Below are positions 1-8,490 of a stretch of 51,584 bases of DNA, piece by piece (position 1 is the stretch's first letter; the number at the start of each line of letters is the position of its first letter). The DNA lies in assembly GCF_002102355.1 (NCBI RefSeq), contig NZ_LQPT01000121.1, forward strand, positions 1 through 51,584, given 5' to 3'. This stretch comes from Mycobacterium sherrisii. Lineage in GTDB: Bacteria > Actinomycetota > Actinomycetes > Mycobacteriales > Mycobacteriaceae. Made by a program: the position numbers and the translations under genes. The notes under the pieces are model-generated. The model saw only the letters and a list, made by a program, of their open reading frames with translations, ran no database searches and was not told where the DNA came from.

Positions 1-37
1 CTCGATGCAATCTGCCGATCTCAGCCCAATCCTCCAC
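1..37 (-). CDS. istA: IstA transposase of IS21 family, N-terminal fragment
   Basis: Only the first 12 codons lie in the window. From GTG at 37 they read VEDWAEIGRLHR, which matches the usual (M/V)EDWAEIRRLHR start of IS21-family IstA proteins. A strong Shine-Dalgarno tract (GAGGAGAAGGGAG in mRNA sense) precedes the start. IstA is the DDE transposase that works with the IstB ATPase. Whether it is intact cannot be judged here. Confidence 0.6.
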   Translation of the reverse strand, partial: MEDWAEIGRLHR

Positions 38-139
38 AGCCAACAACTCCCTTCTCCTCTCGGCTAGAAGCCGAGAATCGGTCGAAGGGGGTCAAAATTC
101 GGGCGTCGACACGGGGTCAGTTTTCAGACGACGCCGACA
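1..139 (-). mobile_element. IS21-family insertion sequence, terminal part (truncated by window edge)
   Basis: On the minus strand the outer end starts TGTCGGCGTCGTC at 139 and continues through two GGGGTCA-type blocks (plus strand 88-94 and 113-119, 25 bp apart). It then reaches a purine-rich ribosome site (about 50-64) and an istA-like start at 37. Multiple short repeats behind a TG end are typical of IS21-family termini. A CTCGGCT/AGCCGAG hairpin lies at about 58-75. The rest of the element is outside the window. The family call rests on the end structure plus the first residues of istA. Confidence 0.65.
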
Positions 140-239
140 CCTGCGAACTGCCGCGTGGCACGGTGACCATTTGTGCAATCGGTGCCGAACCACTGGGCGC
201 TGTTATAGTTCCAGGCTGAATCGGCTCTTACGGCGCGGT

Positions 240-1016
240 TTACGTGCGGCCCTGGCCCTGACCACATATTTTGGTGAGCCTTCGGGTGATGGCGCGCGGC
301 AACATTCTGCCGCCGGTGGTAAGCACCTTGTACTGCAGGCCCGGAACGATTACCACAGTGCCTTTCGTCGCCTGGGACAGGCATTGGTCGACGACGTCGT
401 CGATGTTCAGCCACATGAACGATGGCATTGATGACATCGTGATTCCGGCTCGTCGATGAAAATTGGTGTGCATATAGCCGGGGCACAGCGCGTGGACGCT
501 GACACCGGTGCCGGCCAATCCGCTGGAAAGTCCTTCGGAAAATGACACCACCCAAGCTTTGGACGCCGAATAGGTCGAGCCACGCTCGGGCAACAGACCA
601 GCGATGCTGCCAATGTTGATTACTGTGCCAGCCCCGGCCCGCAGCATGGCGGGCAGGGCGGCGCGGGTCAGGTGCATCACCGCGGTGACGTTGACGTCCA
701 GCTGGGTCTGCAGCAGGGCCGGGTCGATGGTCCAAAACTCGCCAGCAATACCAATACCAGCGTTGTTAACCAGCACCTGCACACCGTCGGCCAGCCGGCG
801 AGCTACCGCCGCCCGACCCTCCGGGTCGGCCAGGTCGGCCACCAGGACGTCACCGGCGACGCCGTGGGCCTGGTGCAATTTGTCGGCCACCCGCTGTAGT
901 TCGTCGGCCTCGGGTGCCACCAGCACGAGGTCATAGCCATCGGCGGCGTAGCGTCGAGCGAAGCCTTCACCGAGACCCGAGGTGGGTCCGGTGATCAGCG
1001 CGACGGGTCGGGGCAC
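240..1016 (-). CDS. Short-chain dehydrogenase/reductase
   Basis: 258 residues, typical for a classical SDR. The N-terminal TGPTSGLGEG cofactor loop, NNAG motif (residues about 88-91), catalytic Ser and YSASK (Tyr/Lys about 150-154) are all present, so the protein should be an active NAD(P)(H)-dependent oxidoreductase. Its ATG lies 22 bp inside the 3' end of the acyl-CoA synthetase gene, so the two are probably co-transcribed and act on one lipid or alcohol substrate. The substrate cannot be read from the sequence. The stop is 100 bp from the IS21-type end, so the IS appears to have landed just downstream without damaging the gene. Confidence 0.85.
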   Translation of the reverse strand: MPRPVALITGPTSGLGEGFARRYAADGYDLVLVAPEADELQRVADKLHQAHGVAGDVLVADLADPEGRAAVARRLADGVQVLVNNAGIGIAGEFWTIDPALLQTQLDVNVTAVMHLTRAALPAMLRAGAGTVINIGSIAGLLPERGSTYSASKAWVVSFSEGLSSGLAGTGVSVHALCPGYMHTNFHRRAGITMSSMPSFMWLNIDDVVDQCLSQATKGTVVIVPGLQYKVLTTGGRMLPRAITRRLTKICGQGQGRT

Positions 1017-2752
1017 GTCACACCTGCCGTACTTTTGGTTGGTTGGTTGTTGAGCAAGCGTTTGAGCACCTTCCCGCCCGTATTGCGGGGTAGTGCGTCG
1101 ACGAAGAACACATCGCGGGGGATCTTGAACCGAGCCAAGCGGTTTCGTATGTACTCTTTAACGTCGCGCTCGGTCAGCGACGTTCCCGGTCGTAGCACGA
1201 TATAGGCACGCAGGCGCTGCCCGAAGTCTTGATCCTCGACGCCGACCACCGCGGCGTCGAGGATTGCGGGATGATGCGCGAGCGCTTCCTCGACCTCACT
1301 CGGGTACACGTTTTCGCCCCCAGACGTGATCATCTCGTCTTCGCGCCCGTCGATGAACAGCCGGCCGGCTTCGTCGAAATGCCCGATGTCGCCGGTTGAC
1401 ATCAGGTCCTGGATGGACTCCTTGGTACCGCCGCCGGTGTACCCCTCGAAGGTCATTCCGTTGCCGACGAAGATCCGTCCGGATGTGCCGGGGGCAGCCT
1501 CGTGTCGATCGTCAGTGAAGATCTTGACGACAGACCCGGGCACTACGGCACCAACGCTTCCGGGTGCCACCACCAGGTCGGTGGGTGTGGCGATGGTGGC
1601 GTAGGCGACCTCGGTGGTTCCGTACATGTTGTAGACCACGGGTCCGAGTGCCTCGATCGCGCGGAGGGCCAGCGCGCCGCTGAGCTGAGATCCGCCGACG
1701 AACACGATGCGCAACGTCGACAAATCGTGTGCGGCGAGGGCTTGGGGGCCCACGTCGAGGATGCGCTGCAGCATCGTGGGGACGACGATCATGGCGCTGG
1801 CGCGGTGCGTGGCGACGCTGGCCAGGGCTTGCTGAGGATCGAAGTGGCGACGTAGCACCAGAGTCGAGCCGAGCACCATGGCATACATCGCATGACTGAA
1901 GCCCATTGAATGACATAGCGGCACACAGCATTCGGTGACTTCCCGGCCGCGGAACGGCACCTTGCCGAGTAGGCCGCCGATAGGTATCAGCGAGTGAGGC
2001 TCGGATCGGGCGGCGCCCTTGGGAACACCGGTAGTGCCGCTGGTCGAAATGACGATTCTGGGGCGACCACCGGATGACGGCGGCGGACCGGGATCACCAT
2101 GCTCAATTAGCGACTCGAGGGTGTCGGGACCGTGCGATTCCGCCCATGCCCGAAACCGTCCCAGCCTCGGCCGGAGACCGTCGACGGCGGCGCCGTACGC
2201 CTCGTCGTAGACGAGTAGATCGACGCCCTCGCGGGACACCATCTCGGCCAGTTGCATGCCGCCGAAGCCCGTGTTGAGCAGCAAGATCGTGGCGCCGCAC
2301 TTGCCGGTGGCATACACCGTTTCGAGGAGGCCCCTGTGATTATCGGCCAGCACGGCCACACGGGCGCCGGGGCCAAGTCCGCGTTGCCGCCATTCGTTGG
2401 CCAAGGCGTTCGTCCGCTTGTCCAGGTCGCTGAAACTCAGCGCACCACGCTCATCGATCAACGCAGGTCGGTCGGGGTCTCGAGCCGCGGTGATAGCGGT
2501 CGCTGAGCCCAGTAGGCCGTACCGCGCCAGCGCCCGTGCCACGGACAACATTCGCGAGGGTGGAACCAAACGCAGGCCCCCGGACCGGGTAAACAACAGC
2601 AGCGACCAGGCCTCCAAGCCCAGGCGCCTGACGAATTTCCCCGTGACCGTCTGCACTTTGTCCCTTACCTGCTCAATGCCGATTTGGCAGCATCCCGACA
2701 TGTCGAGCCTGCCGCCACGGTCGGGCCGAGAATAAGGGCGCAACGCCACCAT
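995..2752 (-). CDS. FadD-type acyl-CoA/acyl-AMP synthetase
   Basis: ANL-superfamily adenylating enzyme of up to 585 residues. The P-loop TSGTTGVPKG, the YNMYGTTEV motif, the hinge region GREDEMITSGGENVYPSEVE and the C-terminal PRNTGGKVLKR with the catalytic lysine are all seen. It should activate a fatty or related acid with ATP and, with CoA, yield the thioester. Mycobacterial FadD proteins of this kind feed beta-oxidation or lipid synthesis. Which FadD it corresponds to is uncertain; FadD12-like is a guess. The ATG at 2752 gives a long N-terminus, and ATG 2701 or a later GTG are alternatives. It heads a two-gene operon with the SDR. Confidence 0.85.
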   Translation of the reverse strand: MVALRPYSRPDRGGRLDMSGCCQIGIEQVRDKVQTVTGKFVRRLGLEAWSLLLFTRSGGLRLVPPSRMLSVARALARYGLLGSATAITAARDPDRPALIDERGALSFSDLDKRTNALANEWRQRGLGPGARVAVLADNHRGLLETVYATGKCGATILLLNTGFGGMQLAEMVSREGVDLLVYDEAYGAAVDGLRPRLGRFRAWAESHGPDTLESLIEHGDPGPPPSSGGRPRIVISTSGTTGVPKGAARSEPHSLIPIGGLLGKVPFRGREVTECCVPLCHSMGFSHAMYAMVLGSTLVLRRHFDPQQALASVATHRASAMIVVPTMLQRILDVGPQALAAHDLSTLRIVFVGGSQLSGALALRAIEALGPVVYNMYGTTEVAYATIATPTDLVVAPGSVGAVVPGSVVKIFTDDRHEAAPGTSGRIFVGNGMTFEGYTGGGTKESIQDLMSTGDIGHFDEAGRLFIDGREDEMITSGGENVYPSEVEEALAHHPAILDAAVVGVEDQDFGQRLRAYIVLRPGTSLTERDVKEYIRNRLARFKIPRDVFFVDALPRNTGGKVLKRLLNNQPTKSTAGVTCPDPSR

Positions 2753-3077
2753 GGTGGGGGTCTTTGGTCACCGTTGTTGCGCTGGCCAACAACTGACATG
2801 TAGAAACCATTTGTCAATGGGACAGGTGAAAGCGGGGCCCCGGTTTGGCCGGGACTTTCGTTAGATCGGGTGTCAGTCGGTGCCGATGGTTCGGTGCGAA
2901 CGGTGGCTACGTCTCGAGCGACGGGCGTCCTATTGGCGATCTGTCGAACCCTGTTGTGGCTCATAGTAGTAACGCAAATCCGGTTCGCCTAGCGGGCCGA
3001 GTCCGATCAAGCCTGGATTAGCTGGATTACTTTCTGCTGCTGTCCAGCTTCATGCTCGGGGCGGCGACCACCACTAG
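2753..3077. other. Non-coding region with the 3' remnant of a gene
   Basis: No intact gene is seen between the FadD start and the repeat. On the plus strand a short open stretch (3022-3120, after TAG at 3019-3021) encodes a hydrophobic segment followed by TYLHLDRRAVLD and a TAG stop. It looks like the C-terminus of a membrane protein whose 5' part is gone. The last 43 bp of this remnant form the left copy of the direct repeat found again at 7150. Confidence 0.45.
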
Positions 3078-3120
3078 CACGTATCTGCACCTGGACCGGC
3101 GGGCCGTCCTCGACTAGTGC
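3078..3120 (+). repeat. 43-bp direct repeat, left copy
   Basis: This stretch matches 7150-7192 at 41 of 43 positions (C/T and G/A differences at the 14th and 24th bases). Both copies read, in one plus-strand frame, TYLHLDR(R/Q)AVLD followed by TAG, so each is the 3' end of the same gene. Sequence similarity stops sharply after the TAGTGC end. Confidence 0.9.
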
Positions 3121-3262
3121 GTCCTGCGTTCCCCATCAGGGCTTGGACGGCGTTCAAGTCTTGGGCGTACTGACGTCCGCGATGTGGGCATCCCCCGCAA
3201 GTCCGTGAACGGTCTGGGTATTGTCGGCACATCTCGGTTAGCACGACAGCGGGGTCCAGAAT

Positions 3263-4879
3263 CTACCGACCGTCCCAGCTCTGTGGCAGCATCGGCATAC
3301 CGGCGCCGTCGCCGGATTCCTTGCCGGACAACGGGTTCAGGCCCGCCGCACGCACCTCGGGCTTGGGTAGCGTCCCAGTGAAGCCTTGTGTCGAGCCCCC
3401 GGAGTCCGAGGGCAGACACCGACTCGGCGATGCTGATGCAACCGCATCACAGCCTTCATCGGCTTCGATGAATTCGTAGCGGTATCCGGGGTCTACGACC
3501 GATCGCGGACGCCTGCGGGAGGGCCTCTGCGCCTGCTGCGACGCAACTAGGCCGGTCGGCGATGCTGCGGGCCGTGTGGCACGTACCCCGCTTCTGGTCT
3601 GGGTTTGCGCCTTCGATTCCATTCCGAGGCCGAGCACGCCCACCATGTAGCCGAAGCCCTCGGCTCCGGTGACCGGGGCCGGGGGTATGGGCGGAGTCGC
3701 TGGCGGCGCCATCGCGGAGGCCACTGGCGCCGGGGTCGACGCCACCGATGTCGCCGGCGCCACCGGACTGGTCGGGGACATGGGCGCCGCCGCGGGAGCG
3801 GGCGACACCACCGGGGCTTGCACGCCGACCCCGGCGGGCTGCGGAAGTGCAGCAGGAGCGGGGCCGCTTGCCGGTGCGGCCATCCCGGTCAACCCCGCCA
3901 GACCGGCCAGGCCTGCCAGGCCTGTGATGGACAGGCTCAAGCCGACCTGCAGCAGCAGCGGCAGCTCCTGAAGAAGAAAGCGCAGCGTCCGGAGGGTCCA
4001 GTTGACGACGCGATAGAGCTGCCACTCGATGAAATAGGTGATCAGCGCCGGGAACTGGGACGGATTGAGCAGACCCGAGAGGTTCTGCTCGAGCCAGGAT
4101 ATGGCCTGAGTATTGCCGCTGAAAAAGTTCGACAGGTTCTCCAAATACTGCAATGGGCTCCAGTTGGACTGGCCCTGACCGGGAATCTGCTCACCGTCGG
4201 GCCCGAACAGCATTTCCCAGATCTCCTCGGGAGTGGGCAGCTGGAAGGACCCCGTACCGCCGCCGCCACCCGCTCCGGTCCCACCGCCGGCGCCGGTCCC
4301 CTTTCCGCCTCCGGTACCGGTCCCGGCCCCTGTTCCCGAACCGCTGCCCGCCTTGCCGCCGGTGCCCGCGCCGGCGGCGCTGCTGAACTGCACCGCTTCG
4401 GTCGTCGCCTGGTAGGTGGTCATGGTGGTGGCCGCCTGAGTCCACATCCGCGCGTAGTCGGCCTCGTTGAGCGCGATCGGAATGGTGTTGACGCCAAAGA
4501 AATTCGTGGCCACCAAAGCCGCGTGGGCCGCATGATTGGCGGCCAGTTCCGGCAGCGTCGGCATCGCAGCCAGTGCGGCGGTGTACGCGCTAGCTACCCC
4601 GTGATGTTGGGCGGCCGCCTCGGCGCTCAACGCGCCTGCCAGCTGTAGCCACGCCAGATATGGCATGTGGGCGGCGACGTACCTGTCGGCGGTCGGGCCA
4701 TCCCAGATCTGCACCGACCCGCTCAACACGGCTGTCAATTCCGTTGCCGCCGAATCGTATTGGGTGCTCAATGACGTCCATGTCGCTGCGGCCGCCAACA
4801 ACGGGCCCGGCCCCGGGCCGCTGCTCAGCAGTGTCGAGTGCACTTCTGGCGGAAGGGCCATCCACACCGGCGCGGTCAT
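3263..4879 (-). CDS. PPE family protein, PPW subgroup (PPE4/PPE20-like)
   Basis: 538 residues. The N-terminal about 175 residues are a PPE domain starting [15 protein letters not shown], with the W-x-G helix-turn ([10 protein letters not shown]) and the [17 protein letters not shown] block that is also found in PPE4 of the ESX-3 locus. A Gly/Thr/Ser-rich linker (about 170-215) and a hydrophobic middle with [10 protein letters not shown] repeats follow. The C-terminus has the PPW signatures GFTGT and PMLPQSW. It lies 2 bp after the partner PE gene, the usual arrangement for a secreted PE/PPE heterodimer. PE5/PPE4-type pairs are exported by ESX-3 and linked to metal uptake. No esx or ecc gene is nearby. 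Confidence 0.9.
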   Translation of the reverse strand: MTAPVWMALPPEVHSTLLSSGPGPGPLLAAAATWTSLSTQYDSAATELTAVLSGSVQIWDGPTADRYVAAHMPYLAWLQLAGALSAEAAAQHHGVASAYTAALAAMPTLPELAANHAAHAALVATNFFGVNTIPIALNEADYARMWTQAATTMTTYQATTEAVQFSSAAGAGTGGKAGSGSGTGAGTGTGGGKGTGAGGGTGAGGGGGTGSFQLPTPEEIWEMLFGPDGEQIPGQGQSNWSPLQYLENLSNFFSGNTQAISWLEQNLSGLLNPSQFPALITYFIEWQLYRVVNWTLRTLRFLLQELPLLLQVGLSLSITGLAGLAGLAGLTGMAAPASGPAPAALPQPAGVGVQAPVVSPAPAAAPMSPTSPVAPATSVASTPAPVASAMAPPATPPIPPAPVTGAEGFGYMVGVLGLGMESKAQTQTRSGVRATRPAASPTGLVASQQAQRPSRRRPRSVVDPGYRYEFIEADEGCDAVASASPSRCLPSDSGGSTQGFTGTLPKPEVRAAGLNPLSGKESGDGAGMPMLPQSWDGR

Positions 4880-4881
4880 CG

Positions 4882-5187
4882 TCAGCTTGCGCCCAGATAT
4901 GTCGACGCGGCTGCCGCATCGCCGGCGACATAGTTGACGCCGGCGAGACTCACCCCCAACCCGGCCCGCCCCAAGACTTCAACACCCTTGGCCGCCGCGG
5001 CTGAATGCTGACTGCCGCGTTCGCTGAACACCGCCGCGGCCGCCAGTGAAACCGGATCGGCCGCTGGCGGAACCACCACCGAGACCACCGGGGCCGCGGC
5101 TGCATGCGCCGCCGCCAATTGAGCGGTGATCGCGTCGACCGCCGCGCTTGCCGCGACCAGCCCCTCGGGAATAACACGCAGCGTCAT
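4882..5187 (-). CDS. PE family protein, PE5/PE15-like
   Basis: 101 residues: a bare PE domain with no C-terminal extension. It begins [20 protein letters not shown], nearly the start of PE5 from ESX-3 (MTLRVVPEGL...), and carries the [14 protein letters not shown] segment. The C-terminal [13 protein letters not shown] fits the YxxxD/E secretion signal. The ATG at 5187 overlaps the stop of the upstream membrane-protein gene as ATGA, so translation is probably coupled. It should form a helical-bundle dimer with the downstream PPE. An upstream extension to 5373 in the same frame lacks PE similarity and was rejected. Confidence 0.92.
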   Translation of the reverse strand: MTLRVIPEGLVAASAAVDAITAQLAAAHAAAAPVVSVVVPPAADPVSLAAAAVFSERGSQHSAAAAKGVEVLGRAGLGVSLAGVNYVAGDAAAASTYLGAS

Positions 5188-5765
5188 AACGGCCGCTTTC
5201 TGTATCGGCTTCCGGCAAAGAATTCGGCGACCCGAACCGGCAGCCGCCGACTTACACAACCCGCGACCAGCCAGGCGAGCAGGCCGGCGACGAACCCGAA
5301 AATTAGATGCCAGCCGGCCTTCTCCAGCATCTCGTTCGATGCCCAGGCTGACAGGCTGCCTGCGGAGCGCCACGAAAGCATTGAACTGGCAAGCGCGACA
5401 AGATTAATGGGCGCGGCCGCCACCACCAGCAACCATCGGTGCACCCACACCACGGGGAGGGACGCCACGGCATACAGCAACACGGCGCCGGCCACATAAC
5501 GACTGCTCCACAACGGATCGCTCAACCCATGCATTGGCAACGCCGCGATCGATGACGCCGCACCGACCGCCAACACCGTCTCACGCCGCTCTGTCACCAG
5601 CGCAACCGCCACCAACATGGTCACCCAGATCAATCCACGATGTCCCGGCAGACCCAACGGAATCCGGAGATCCGTAGAGGCTACGACGACGGCGACCGCC
5701 AGCAGCGGGAACGCCACCTCCCGGACGACACTCAGCCGGTCCGCCGGTCGCTGGATCACGGTCAC
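5184..5765 (-). CDS. Integral membrane protein of unknown function, first gene of the PE/PPE operon
   Basis: 193 residues from GTG 5765. It has about five hydrophobic segments (for example [74 protein letters not shown]) and a basic C-terminal tail. No known family was recognised. The TGA overlaps the PE start (ATGA), so the three genes look like one translationally coupled unit. This suggests the membrane protein works with, or is made together with, the PE/PPE pair. A TTG at 5786 is possible, but GTG 5765 leaves the palindrome at 5776-5792 upstream, where an operator would sit. Confidence 0.7.
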   Translation of the reverse strand: MTVIQRPADRLSVVREVAFPLLAVAVVVASTDLRIPLGLPGHRGLIWVTMLVAVALVTERRETVLAVGAASSIAALPMHGLSDPLWSSRYVAGAVLLYAVASLPVVWVHRWLLVVAAAPINLVALASSMLSWRSAGSLSAWASNEMLEKAGWHLIFGFVAGLLAWLVAGCVSRRLPVRVAEFFAGSRYRKRPL

Positions 5766-5775
5766 GCGGCAATCA

Positions 5776-5792
5776 TAAATCTTCAAGATTTA
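5776..5792. promoter_or_regulatory. 17-bp perfect palindrome between divergent units, candidate operator
   Basis: TAAATCTTCAAGATTTA has 8-bp perfect arms around a single central C. It is AT-rich in a GC-rich context. It lies 10 bp upstream of the GTG start of the membrane-PE-PPE unit and upstream of the opposite lipoprotein/GIDDTD unit, so one regulator could control both. It does not resemble the IdeR or Zur boxes I know. The size would suit an ArsR, MarR or GntR-type dimer, but none is encoded nearby. Confidence 0.55.
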
Positions 5793-5881
5793 CACTGATC
5801 CGCATCTACGGCGTATTCACAGGACAGGATCCGCTAATTCGCAGCAATAGACGATGGTTTCGGGCGATTGCGGTTCTGGCC

Positions 5882-6262
5882 ATGGGCACCGGGCTCGCCG
5901 CCTGCGGCGCGTCAGAGACCGAGGGTCAACTGTTTGTGCAGGAGAATCACCAAGTGCTGCAACGATTCACCATTTCGCAGCTGCAGCAGCTCCCTCAGCG
6001 GGAGGTCACGACGGCGCAATCACACGGCGCACAGGTCCAGAAGGGGCCCAGCGTGCAATCGATCCTCGATGCCGCGGGCGCGACCGGCGTCATCGCGGTG
6101 CGGGTGGAAGGCCGCGACCCGGCCCAGACCCTGGCGGCCAGCCAGCTCGACGATCAGACCATCCTCGGCTTCACCAAACGCAACACTCTCAAGCTCACCG
6201 GTGCAAAGATCGGCCGTGATCGGTGGGTACGCGATGTCACCGACCTGGTGATCAACCCATGA
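5882..6262 (+). CDS. Putative lipoprotein with a molybdopterin-oxidoreductase-like fold
   Basis: The mature part (about 118 residues) begins at a lipobox-like LAAC followed by GASETEG. It contains FTISQLQQLPQREVTT and GPSVQSILDAAGA, a pattern seen in small periplasmic proteins related to the sulfite-oxidase molybdopterin domain. It is too short to bind the cofactor as a full domain. ATG 5882 leaves only seven residues before the Cys. The frame is open far upstream, and RRWFRAIAVLAMGTGLAAC would be a good signal peptide, but no ATG, GTG or TTG was found there. A CTG (5795) or ATT (5837) start, or a sequence problem, is possible. The TGA overlaps the next ATG. Confidence 0.6.
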   Translation: MGTGLAACGASETEGQLFVQENHQVLQRFTISQLQQLPQREVTTAQSHGAQVQKGPSVQSILDAAGATGVIAVRVEGRDPAQTLAASQLDDQTILGFTKRNTLKLTGAKIGRDRWVRDVTDLVINP

Positions 6263-7047
6263 CCGGCGGCACCGCCCTGGCCGGTGTGGATCTGCTCGTC
6301 GGCATCGACGACACCGACAACCCCTATACGCCGGGCACGGGTCGGCGAGCCCGGGCTCTGCTCCACGAGCTGCAGGCCGCGGGCCTCGGCTCCCCCGCGG
6401 GCGCCACCCGCCACCAGCTGCTCGTCGACGACCGCATCGCGTACACTTCTCACAACTCGAGCGCATGCCTTGCGTGGCGGAGCCCCGATGGCGATCCGCA
6501 CGCGGTGCGAACCGCGATCATCGAACTCGCCGGACAATTCTTGGAACGGGTATGCCCTCCCGATGCCGACCCCGGCCTTGCCGTCATCGTTGCAAGCGAA
6601 CTTTCCGATGCCGCGCCACGACTGATCGAATTCGGTCGCCGCGCCAAGCAAGAAGTGTTGCATCCCAACGAAGCCCCTGAGCTCGGGGCGGCGCTCGGCG
6701 TGCATCTGTCCGGACACGGCGGCACCCGCGAGGGCATGACCGGCGCACTCGCCGCGGTCGGATTGCACCTGTCCGGCAACGACGGGCTGTTCATCACTTT
6801 GCCCGGCATCCGCAAACTGCCCGACCAAGCCACCGTCGAGACGGTTTTCGCCATGACACCCATCGACCTCGCTCGCGACGCGATGCACCGCCAGCCCCGC
6901 AGCGGCGAAGTGATCGAACTGGGCGACTGGGTGCGTCCGGTGCTGCTCGACGGACAGGCAGTATTGCTCCTCGAACCGCCCGGTCAGCAGGCCGACGGAA
7001 GTAGAACATGGCGCACAGCGCCACGCGCGGTGGTCAAGCAGTACTGA
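6259..7047 (+). CDS. GIDDTD-motif protein related to the TiaS N-terminal domain
   Basis: 262 residues from ATG 6259, overlapping the previous stop as ATGA. The N-terminus reads DLLVGIDDTDNPYTPGTGRRA and then TRHQLLVDDRIAYTSHNSSACL. The GIDDTD motif is the hallmark of archaeal TiaS (tRNA-Ile2 agmatinylcytidine synthetase). The zinc-ribbon and OB-fold parts of full-length TiaS are absent. A Gly/His-rich middle (HLSGHGGTREGMTGALAAVGLHLSG split over about 135-160) could form a nucleotide site. The substrate is unknown, and a tRNA role is doubtful because bacteria use TilS for this modification. Coupling to a lipoprotein gene is unusual for an RNA enzyme. Confidence 0.65.
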   Translation: MTGGTALAGVDLLVGIDDTDNPYTPGTGRRARALLHELQAAGLGSPAGATRHQLLVDDRIAYTSHNSSACLAWRSPDGDPHAVRTAIIELAGQFLERVCPPDADPGLAVIVASELSDAAPRLIEFGRRAKQEVLHPNEAPELGAALGVHLSGHGGTREGMTGALAAVGLHLSGNDGLFITLPGIRKLPDQATVETVFAMTPIDLARDAMHRQPRSGEVIELGDWVRPVLLDGQAVLLLEPPGQQADGSRTWRTAPRAVVKQY

Positions 7048-7149
7048 CTCCGACGGCCACGTAAGCAGCAACGCGATTGGCATCGACAGATCGGTTCGGT
7101 CCGCACGCAATTGAGCTAGTAGCGGGGTGATTTGAGCGTTCACCGCCGT

Positions 7150-7192
7150 CACGTATCTGCACTTGGACCGGCAGGCCGTCCTCGACTAGTGC
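7150..7192 (+). repeat. 43-bp direct repeat, right copy
   Basis: This is the second copy of 3078-3120 (41/43 identical). In its frame a TGA stands five codons upstream of the repeat, so only the last codons TYLHLDRQAVLD and the TAG remain. It ends 16 bp before the fbpC terminator hairpin. In M. tuberculosis the gene next to fbpC on this side (Rv0128) is a membrane protein reading towards fbpC. The repeat may be the relic of that gene's 3' end. Confidence 0.9.
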
Positions 7193-7207
7193 CGGCGCCG
7201 AAAAGAA

Positions 7208-7250
7208 AGCATCGGCAGCAGCGCTTGACCGGTGCGCTGCTGCCGATGCT
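7208..7250 (-). terminator. Intrinsic terminator of fbpC
   Basis: AGCATCGGCAGCAGCGC (7208-7224) pairs perfectly with 7234-7250 (17 bp, 9-nt loop). Read on the minus strand, the hairpin is followed by TTTCTTTT, a real U-tract, which is rare in mycobacteria. It starts 11 bp after the fbpC stop. It also insulates fbpC from the 4-kb module. Confidence 0.85.
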
Positions 7251-7261
7251 CGTTCCGGGTG

Positions 7262-8278
<1,017 letters not shown>

Positions 8279-8490
8279 TCATCTGCCGCGAGATGCGGTG
8301 GAATCTGTTCTCCCGGAGTCAAACACGGCGGGTGGGCCGGGCACGGTCGTCGCGGCCGGGGCGGTAGGTCGCGGTTGGCTAACGATTGAGAGTCGGGCGG
8401 AAATCGTCACGGTCGGGTCACGATCGGCGCTCGAAACCGTGCGGAGGTCTTGCGTCGGGAGGGGATATCGGCTATTGCCGGACGTCCCGT

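Noticed and set aside
5776-5792. IdeR (iron box) or Zur site for the PE/PPE operon
   Set aside because: The palindrome does not match the iron box or Zur consensus as I know them, so no metal regulator is claimed.
5854-6219. Alternative plus frame from ATG 5854
   Set aside because: Arg/Gly-rich shadow of the lipoprotein frame; the lipoprotein frame has the lipobox and is coupled to the next gene.
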